Origin: JBEHWX01 sp048498995
GTDB taxonomy: Bacteria > Bacteroidota > Ignavibacteria > OLB7
Assembly (NCBI GenBank): GCA_048498995.1
Contig: JBEHWX010000078.1
Coordinates: forward strand, 1-29,167
Direction of reading: 5' to 3'
DNA: 29,167 nucleotides
Position numbers and translations under genes: made by a program. Each line of letters starts with the position of its first letter. Position 1 is the stretch's first letter. Shown one piece after another: positions 24,107 through 29,167 of this stretch. A model generated the notes under the pieces. It made no database searches, was not told the DNA's origin, and saw nothing but the letters and a program-made list of their open reading frames with translations.

Positions 24107-24598
24107 TTACTTGGTAAGGTTCTCGAACACTTTCGGCGGCAGTGTCCAGAGGAGCGTGCCGCGGGCCTGCGGACGGAAGCCGTTGATCTCGACCGCCGTC
24201 ACTGATGCCTTCTTCACCTCGAGCGTCAGCTCGCCGCGCGACACCAGTCCGCTGATGATCTCCCCCATGCTCGGCATGTGCCCGGTCACGAGCATCGAGC
24301 CGGCGTCGTCGTTCTCGGCCAGCAGATCCGAGGCTTCCTCGAATCGCGCCATGGGTACGAGGCGGCGATCGAAATGGATCTCCTCCTCGTAATTCAGAAT
24401 TCTGGCGATGATCTCCGCGGTCTGCCGCGCGCGGACATAGGGACTGGAAACGATACGGTCGAGCTCGATGCCGAGCCGCTTCAATCCCTTGGCGACCATC
24501 GCCGTGCGAAACGTTCCCTGCTGTGTCAGACGCCTGTCCGGATCTCCTCCGGGGGCCGAGTTTTCCGCGATGCCGTGTCGAATCAGATAGAGAATCAT
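24107..24598 (-). CDS. sixA: SixA-like phosphohistidine phosphatase
   Basis: This 163-residue protein is a compact histidine phosphatase: LYLIRHG with catalytic His8 at the N-terminus, SSPYVRARQTAEII (Arg56), and the second histidine His107 in LVTGHMPSM. The size and SSPYxRAxQT signature fit SixA, which removes phosphate from phosphohistidine on phosphotransfer proteins in the cytoplasm. Other short members of this superfamily act on small phosphoesters, so the substrate is not certain. No Shine-Dalgarno sequence precedes the ATG. The gene is divergent from mobA across 310 bp. Confidence 0.85.
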   Translation of the reverse strand: MILYLIRHGIAENSAPGGDPDRRLTQQGTFRTAMVAKGLKRLGIELDRIVSSPYVRARQTAEIIARILNYEEEIHFDRRLVPMARFEEASDLLAENDDAGSMLVTGHMPSMGEIISGLVSRGELTLEVKKASVTAVEINGFRPQARGTLLWTLPPKVFENLTK

Positions 24599-24908
24599 CG
24601 AAAAGTCTGCGTTGTCATGCTGTTCTTCGGCGCCGCGCTCGCGCGCGCGGGCCGATCCATGTCGCTCAGATGCCGTCGATCCGCGCCGAGGACGCGGGCC
24701 GCTGCGAATCTCGAAAAAAAGGTCCGATCGGCCATGACATCAGGCGCTTCGCCATCGTCTCGGGTATCGAAGTACATGCCGCGGAGCGTGTCCGCTGACG
24801 AAGCCTGGGAGGGGCATGGCGCTCCGGAGCGGCACCCGATGCTATCTTCCACCGAACCGGCCGGAGCGCTCCGACCGGCGGTATCACGAATTCATATCAC
24901 GGAGAACC
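24599..24908. other. 310-bp divergent intergenic region
   Basis: It should contain promoters for the SixA-like gene (minus) and mobA (plus). An A-run at 24715-24722 stands out. The frames crossing it are short and carry no domain. No dyad longer than 6 bp was noticed. Confidence 0.35.
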
Positions 24909-25508
24909 ATGGGGTCGCGGGTGTCCGGATCGATCACGATAGCGGTGCTGGCCGGCGGAAGAAGCCGGCGGATGGGACGGGACAAGGCGATGCTGCCGCT
25001 GGCCGGCGAGCGCTTTCTGGAGCGGGTGGTCCGCGTGCTCCTGCCTCTCGACGCGCCGATCGTCGTCGTCGGCCGCGAGCGTCCGGAGGAGTGGCCGGTC
25101 GATGGGGCGCGCTTCCTTCCGGATGCCGGGGAGGGGGATGGGCCGTTGCGCGGGATCGCCACGGCGCTGCGCGCGGTCGGGGGAGATGTCCTGGTCGTCG
25201 CCTGCGACATGCCGATGCTCGACGCGGAGACGGTTACCTGGCTGTTCGGGATCGCGGATGAGGCGATGGAGGACGATGGCGTCGCGGTGCTTCGCGGGGG
25301 GCGTCTGGAGCCGCTCTTCTCCCTCTATCGGCACCGTCTGCTGCCGCTGATCGAGGAGCGGATCGCCACCGGGGATCTTTCGCTCCACGGCGTGATCGAT
25401 GCGGCGCGCTTCCGCAGGGTCGAGCTCCCGGAGCGGCTGGCCGGACGCCTTCGCAACGTCAACACCGAGGAGGAGCTGCGGGCGCTCCGGCGCGAGCTGG
25501 AGGAATAG
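24909..25508 (+). CDS. mobA: Molybdenum cofactor guanylyltransferase MobA
   Basis: The 199-residue product begins with the MobA nucleotide-binding signature LAGGRSRRMGRDK (residues 14-26). It continues with DGPLRGIATALRAVGGDVLVVACDMP, where the last Asp binds Mg2+, and ends with NVNTEEEL. MobA transfers GMP from GTP to molybdopterin, giving the guanine dinucleotide cofactor used by DMSO-reductase-type enzymes. The ATG at 24909 has GGAG four bases upstream; the frame is open 31 codons further, but those lack homology. No other molybdenum genes are in the window. Confidence 0.9.
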   Translation: MGSRVSGSITIAVLAGGRSRRMGRDKAMLPLAGERFLERVVRVLLPLDAPIVVVGRERPEEWPVDGARFLPDAGEGDGPLRGIATALRAVGGDVLVVACDMPMLDAETVTWLFGIADEAMEDDGVAVLRGGRLEPLFSLYRHRLLPLIEERIATGDLSLHGVIDAARFRRVELPERLAGRLRNVNTEEELRALRRELEE

Positions 25509-25520
25509 CGTTGCCGGCGC

Positions 25521-26111
25521 TCAGGGAGTGGCCAGCGAGCGGAGCGCGAGATAGACGCTCGTCAGCGGAAGGCCGACCACCGTGTAGTAATCGCCACTGA
25601 TCCGCTCGATGAACACCGCACCGTAATCATCCTGAATGCCGTAGGAGCCCGCCTTGTCCATCGGCGAGCCGCTGGCGATGTAGGTGGCGATCTCCTCGTC
25701 GCTCAGATCTCTGAACGTGACATCGGTGGTGACGTGTCCGTTCACCACGCGGCCATCTCCCGGCTCGACGAGCGCGTAGCCGGTGAAGACCTGATGCGTC
25801 CGGCCGCTGAGGGCGCGCAGCATCTCGAAGGCCTCCGCCTGGTCGGACGGCTTGCCGAGGATCCGGTCGTCGAGCACGACGATCGTGTCGGAGCCGAGCA
25901 CCACCCCCTCGCTCATCGTGCGCGCGACCGAGCGCGCCTTCTCCAGCGCCAGGCGCTCCACCAGCGCGGCCGGCCCCTCGCCCGGCAGTGGCGATTCATC
26001 GGCGTCGGGAGGGACCACCGAGAATGGAACGCCGATCTGGCGGAGCAGCTGCTGCCGCCGCGGCGAGGTGGAGGCGAGGGTCACGTGGGGAAGCGAGGAA
26101 GGATGCGCCAT
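25521..26111 (-). CDS. maf: Maf family nucleotide pyrophosphatase
   Basis: This 196-residue protein has TLASTSPRRQQLLRQIG (SPRR at 16-19), LGSDTIVVLD (catalytic Asp75) and KAGSYGIQDDYGAVFIERISG near the C-terminus. The last phrase resembles the YhdE-type Maf group, which hydrolyses dTTP and UTP to monophosphates and may keep non-canonical nucleotides out of the pools. The ATG at 26111 is the natural family start; the open frame extends 119 codons upstream through a repeat array and is not coding. It ends 12 bp from the convergent mobA stop. Confidence 0.9.
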   Translation of the reverse strand: MAHPSSLPHVTLASTSPRRQQLLRQIGVPFSVVPPDADESPLPGEGPAALVERLALEKARSVARTMSEGVVLGSDTIVVLDDRILGKPSDQAEAFEMLRALSGRTHQVFTGYALVEPGDGRVVNGHVTTDVTFRDLSDEEIATYIASGSPMDKAGSYGIQDDYGAVFIERISGDYYTVVGLPLTSVYLALRSLATP

Positions 26112-26862
26112 GATCGTCCGGTCGATGCGTTGAAAACCGTTGGAAGAAGTGATGAAGATAGGAAGCAACGCCGACGTGAAGCGCGACGATGCATGCATCG
26201 CGTACCATTTGGTCACGAACCCTCGGATGCGCTCTCGAATCATGGCCAACGCGCTGAGCGTGAGCTCCGGCCTGGCGTGGATTTCATGGCTCGTGATCTC
26301 CATTGTCGCATTCCGATGAGGCGCGCGCGAGCCCGGCGACGTCTCCGCCGCCGGCCGCCACGACCTCACGCGCCCCGAACCGTGAACAACGTGATTTCGT
26401 GGTTCGACATTCTTCATTCTCAATTCTCTCCACTGCCATCGGCGCGTTCGTGATCCACGTTGCCGCATACCCGCGCGAGCCCGGCGAAGCCGCCGGCCGC
26501 CACGACCTCACGCGCCCCGAACCGTGAACAACGTGATTTCGTGGTTCGACATTCTTCATTCTCAATTCTCTTCACTGCCATTCGCGCGTTCATGATCCAC
26601 ATTGCCGCATACCCGCGCGAGCCCGGCAAAGCCGCCGACCGCCACGACCTCACGCGACCCGAACCGTGAACAACGTGATTTCATGGTTCGACATTCTTCA
26701 TTCTCAATTCTCTCCACTGCCATCGGCGCGTTCGTGATCCACGTTGCCGCATACCCGCGCGAGCCCGGCGAAGCCGCCGGCCGCCACGACCTCACGCGCC
26801 CCGAACCGTGAACAACGTGATTTCATGGTTCGACATTCTTCATTCTCAATTCTCAATTCTCT
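26112..26862. other. 751-bp intergenic region, mostly tandem repeats
   Basis: The part next to Maf (26112 to about 26280) is ordinary spacer with no feature seen. The rest is the repeat array described separately. Open frames of 65-77 codons recur on both strands at 142-bp intervals because they are copies of the repeat, not genes. Confidence 0.6.
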
Positions 26863-26870
26863 TCACTGCC
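26325..26870. repeat. Tandem array of a 142-bp unit, about four copies, ending in hemF
   Basis: Copies begin at GCGCGAGCCCGG: 26325 (6 bp longer and diverged), 26473, 26615 and 26757; the last runs into the 3' end of hemF at 26863. Each unit contains the hairpin CCGGCG-AAGC-CGCCGG (mutated in the third copy) and a longer dyad, CGAACC against GGTTCG 19 bases apart (26518-26523/26543-26548 in the second copy), then ATTCTTCATTCTCAATTCTC. Diverged similarity extends leftward to about 26285. The last copy has an extra CTCAATT. The unit is not a multiple of three, so it does not encode a repeat protein. It resembles REP/BOX-like intergenic repeats. Confidence 0.88.
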
Positions 26871-27801
26871 ATTCGCGCGGCTCGCGGAGCCAGCTCATCA
26901 GCGTCTTCTCCGATTCGGTCGTCTCCATCGGGGCGTCGTAATCGAAGTTGACCACGGGTGGGAGGCTCATCAGGATGCTCTCGGTGCGTCCGCCGGTCTC
27001 CAGGCCGAAGATCGTCCCGCGGTCGTAGACCAGGTTGAACTCCACGTAGCGCCCGCGGCGGAGGAGCTGGAACTTCTTCTCACGCTCTGTGAACGCCTCC
27101 TCCTTGTGGCGCTCCACCACCGGGATGTAGGCGGGGATGAACGCGTTGCCGACCGACCGCTGGAACGCGAAGAGCCCTTCGAGCTCCTCCGGCGTGCCGC
27201 GCAGGTAATCGTAGAAGAGGCCTCCCACGCCGCGCGCTTCCCCACGATGCTTGATGTGGAAGTACTGATCGCACCAGGTCTTGTAGCGCGGGTAGAGCTC
27301 GGCGCCGAACGGATCGCATGCGTCCTTCAGCGTCCGGTGAAAGTGGGTGGCGTCCCACGGATCGGCGATGTACGGGGTCAGATCTGCGCCGCCGCCGAAC
27401 CATGCATCGCCGTTGGAGGTCTCGAAGTAGCGGAAGTTGGCGTGGACCGTCGGCACGCGCGGCGACCGAGGATGGAGCACCAGCGAGATGCCGGTGGCGA
27501 AGAACTGCGCCGCCTCCACCTTGAACCGCTCGGCGATCTTCGCCGGAAGATCACCATGCACCGCGGAGGTGTTGACCCCGCCCTTCTCGAAGACCGCGCC
27601 GTCGGCGATCACGCGCGAGCGTCCGCCGCCACCGCCCGGACGCTCCCACCGATCTTCGGTGAAGCGTCCGTCGCCGTCGATCTCCTCGATCGCCGCGCAG
27701 ATCCGGTCCTGCAGGTCATCGACGAAGGCGACCATCCGGTCGCGCAGGGGAGGGAGCGTTGTCTCGTTCAGTGTCGGGTCGGTCTGGGTCGTGTCGGTCA
27801 C
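26863..27801 (-). CDS. hemF: Oxygen-dependent coproporphyrinogen III oxidase HemF
   Basis: From the GTG at 27801 the product has 312 residues, normal for HemF. Signatures are GRSRVIADGAVFEKGGVNTS, WFGGGADLTPYIADPWDATHF, HIKHRGEARGVGGLFYDYL and GRYVEFNLVYDRGTIFGLET. The enzyme converts coproporphyrinogen III to protoporphyrinogen IX by two oxygen-dependent decarboxylations in the cytoplasm, a heme-pathway step, so the cell can use oxygen. GGAG lies about ten bases upstream of the GTG; the longer frame to 27873 adds 24 Arg-rich residues. The last codons (GAATGGCAGTGA) are shared with the tandem repeat downstream. Confidence 0.93.
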   Translation of the reverse strand: MTDTTQTDPTLNETTLPPLRDRMVAFVDDLQDRICAAIEEIDGDGRFTEDRWERPGGGGGRSRVIADGAVFEKGGVNTSAVHGDLPAKIAERFKVEAAQFFATGISLVLHPRSPRVPTVHANFRYFETSNGDAWFGGGADLTPYIADPWDATHFHRTLKDACDPFGAELYPRYKTWCDQYFHIKHRGEARGVGGLFYDYLRGTPEELEGLFAFQRSVGNAFIPAYIPVVERHKEEAFTEREKKFQLLRRGRYVEFNLVYDRGTIFGLETGGRTESILMSLPPVVNFDYDAPMETTESEKTLMSWLREPREWQ

Positions 27802-27878
27802 GGTCGGGAATCTCCGAAGCTGGGATGACGGACGATGGGACGATCCGGCGGCGTGGCGCCTCGAGCGCGTCACGTGCT

Positions 27879-27892
27879 TCAGCGCGCGCTGA
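27879..27892. other. 14-bp perfect palindrome between hemF and the barrel gene
   Basis: TCAGCGCGCGCTGA lies 22 bp downstream of the barrel-protein stop and 78 bp upstream of the hemF GTG. It could be part of a hairpin with CACG and CGTG on its sides, or an operator for hemF. Low confidence. Confidence 0.25.
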
Positions 27893-27913
27893 TGCGCGTG
27901 CTCCGGTGCCGGA

Positions 27914-28693
27914 TCAGAGCGAGATCAGAATGCCGATGGTCGCCTGGAAGCTACGAAGGCTCCAGTCCCGCCATCGGGAAACTTTCGTAAGAGGGTATGA
28001 ATAGAGCGCCTCGGGATTGATCGAGACCCGCCGGCTGACCGGGATCGAGAAGCCGAGCCCGGCGCGCAGATCGTAGGTGACGGCGCGGACATCCTGGAAC
28101 TCGCCATTGTACTCTCCATTGCCGGAGGCACGGTCGCCGTTGATCATCGTGTAGTCGGCCGTCGCCACGTAGGAGAAGGAGGGGCCGACGGCCACGTACG
28201 CGTCGAGCACGCGGAGGCTCGCGGCCGCCAGCAGATCGAGCGTCATCACCGTCATGCCGACGTCGAGCGACGTCGGGATCTTCAGCGCGCCGGTGGAGGC
28301 GTTGTTGGGATCGGCGAGGATCGAGACCGTGGCGAAGCTCGCGCTCCGATCCTCGTAGAGGAAGCGGGGGGTGAACCATCCGAACGAGCCGACCGGCGCC
28401 ATGAGCTTGACCCCGAACGTGGCGCCCACGCCGGTGCCGTCGCCGAACTCGCAGTTGCAGGAGCTGCCGTCGAACGCGCCGGTCGGGAGCGTGGTGTAGT
28501 CGAGCGGCGTCACATCGGAGCGGTGCCGGCTGAGCGTGGCCCCCGCGTAGGGGCCGATGCCGAGCCGAAGCTCCGTGCCGGATGCCGTCCGCGCCGGACG
28601 GACCGTTTGCGGCGACGGGCGCGGCTGCGCCAAAGCCTGTACCGCCGGCAGCGTGAGCGCGAGAACGAGCGGAAGCTGTCTGATGCTGGGCAT
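27914..28693 (-). CDS. Outer-membrane beta-barrel protein
   Basis: From the ATG at 28693 the product has 259 residues: a signal peptide ending QALAQ, a short Pro/Thr linker and a small beta barrel. Alternating hydrophobic strands such as LRLGIGPYAGATLS, VAVGPSFSYVA, LRAGLGFSIPVSRRVSI and FQATIGILISL support the PF13568-like porin fold. A pair of cysteines in SSCNCEF is unusual for a barrel loop. The function is unknown; such proteins are often abundant structural or stress proteins. GAGG lies about 11 bases before the ATG, and a TAnnTTTG-type element is 54 bp upstream. Confidence 0.8.
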   Translation of the reverse strand: MPSIRQLPLVLALTLPAVQALAQPRPSPQTVRPARTASGTELRLGIGPYAGATLSRHRSDVTPLDYTTLPTGAFDGSSCNCEFGDGTGVGATFGVKLMAPVGSFGWFTPRFLYEDRSASFATVSILADPNNASTGALKIPTSLDVGMTVMTLDLLAAASLRVLDAYVAVGPSFSYVATADYTMINGDRASGNGEYNGEFQDVRAVTYDLRAGLGFSIPVSRRVSINPEALYSYPLTKVSRWRDWSLRSFQATIGILISL

Positions 28694-28746
28694 GCAATGA
28701 ATTCCTCGGGGCGAGGTGTGGCCACCGGAGTCCGGCCGGCCGAGCG

Positions 28747-28754
28747 CAAATCTA
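28747..28754 (-). promoter_or_regulatory. Bacteroidota-type -7 promoter element
   Basis: The minus strand reads TAGATTTG, an exact match to TAnnTTTG, 54 bp upstream of the barrel-protein ATG at 28693. The -33 TTG element is not clear at the usual spacing. Confidence 0.45.
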
Positions 28755-28865
28755 GACAACGGTGGCGAGATGATGGAATGCGCGAGGGTGGGGGCATGTC
28801 GGTGGATGCACTACGACGCGCGCACGCGGGGCGTACGTGGGCATGCGTCGGTAGTGTACTGTGTT

Positions 28866-29167
28866 AGGTTCAAAAAGGGTTAGGTAGCCGGAACAAGCGA
28901 GCTCTGGTGATGCAGAGGGTTAAAGACCTCTCGCTTCTTCCAGAGCGTGAACATCAACCTCAGCAGCTTGCGCATCACGGCGACTACCCCAACCATCTTC
29001 GATGCCTTGCTGGCGATGATCCGCTGATAGAACCCTTTCAGCCACCGATTGCGCCTGATCGCTGTCAGTGCCGGCATGTACAAGCTCCGACGCAGCTGTG
29101 CGTTGCCTTGACCGGAGATCGTTGTTCTGCCGCGGTGGGCGCCTGACTCCCGGAGTCGGGGATCAAG
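28866..29167 (-). mobile_element. IS110-family insertion sequence, truncated by the window edge
   Basis: The transposase C-terminus and its downstream flank mark an insertion sequence. IS110 elements lack clear terminal inverted repeats, so the left boundary is not fixed. The motif TTAGGT occurs twice at about 28864-28884 around CAAAAAGGG, just outside the stop codon, and may lie near the end of the element. Confidence 0.65.
28880..29167 (-). CDS. IS110-family transposase, C-terminal part (partial)
   Basis: The frame runs from the window edge to the stop at 28880-28882, giving 95 residues. It reads LDPRLRESGAHRGRTTISGQ, then GNAQLRRSLYMPALTAIRRN, FYQRI and VAVMRKLLRLMFTLWKKREVF, the Transposase_20 domain at the C-terminus of IS110/IS1111-type transposases. 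The conserved serine is in ISGQGNAQLRRSLY. The catalytic DEDD half lies outside the window. These enzymes insert through a guide (bridge) RNA made from the non-coding end of the element. Confidence 0.92.
   Translation of the reverse strand, partial: LDPRLRESGAHRGRTTISGQGNAQLRRSLYMPALTAIRRNRWLKGFYQRIIASKASKMVGVVAVMRKLLRLMFTLWKKREVFNPLHHQSSLVPAT

Noticed and set aside
26325..26870. CRISPR array
   Set aside because: The repeated unit is 142 bp and nearly identical throughout, with no short repeat/unique spacer pattern and no cas genes.
26303..26941. Series of 65-77-codon frames at 142-bp intervals
   Set aside because: They are copies of the same repeat unit; the unit length is not a multiple of three and both strands are open, so coding is unlikely.

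Overview
The window is a GC-rich bacterial chromosome segment. It most likely comes from a high-GC member of the Bacteroidota/FCB group; I cannot name the genus. Supporting this: a surface protein with a type IX secretion (T9SS)-like C-terminal sorting domain, a TonB-dependent receptor with an N-terminal carboxypeptidase-like domain, a receptor-linked lipoprotein of a type common in Bacteroidota, and a TAnnTTTG-type promoter element upstream of one outer-membrane protein gene. Several genes also carry clear Shine-Dalgarno sequences and GTG or TTG starts. Because codons are so GC-rich, very long antisense open frames (up to about 1,170 codons) lie opposite real genes; I treat them as shadows.

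Layout. Positions 1-1358 (minus) hold the start of a secreted protein, a DoxX-family membrane protein and a membrane-anchored unknown. Positions 1637-6364 (minus) hold two paralogous family-5 peptide-binding lipoproteins followed by an NlpC/P60 murein peptidase, probably one operon. Positions 6365-7501 have no convincing gene. Positions 7502-8225 hold a divergent pair of small phage-type regulators (Cro-like and CI-like) around a dyad-rich operator region. A two-part element from this region recurs 512 bp away, inside the gene-free stretch. Positions 8635-9738 (plus) encode a two-helix membrane protein with a winged-helix-like tail and a Nudix hydrolase, ending at a strong bidirectional terminator.

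Positions 9872-15302 (minus) look like a metal-acquisition locus: a small Cys/His membrane protein, a ZnuD-like TonB receptor, a lipoprotein and a TlpA-like thioredoxin protein, with a Fur/Zur-like dyad upstream. Positions 15906-19058 (plus) encode a fusion of a metallopeptidase domain, a TolB-like propeller and an outer-membrane barrel. Positions 19362-21239 encode a five-repeat surface protein with a sorting tail. A second bidirectional terminator follows.

Positions 21387-23947 (minus) hold an APC permease and a GT9 heptosyltransferase-like gene with overlapping ends. SixA-like phosphatase (minus) and MobA (plus) are divergent. Maf and HemF (minus) flank a tandem array of a 142-bp unit that runs into the stop codon of hemF. 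An outer-membrane barrel gene follows, and the right edge cuts through an IS110-family transposase.

The features most worth following up are the isolated CI/Cro-type switch with its duplicated element, the hemF-Maf repeat array, and the putative metal-uptake locus.
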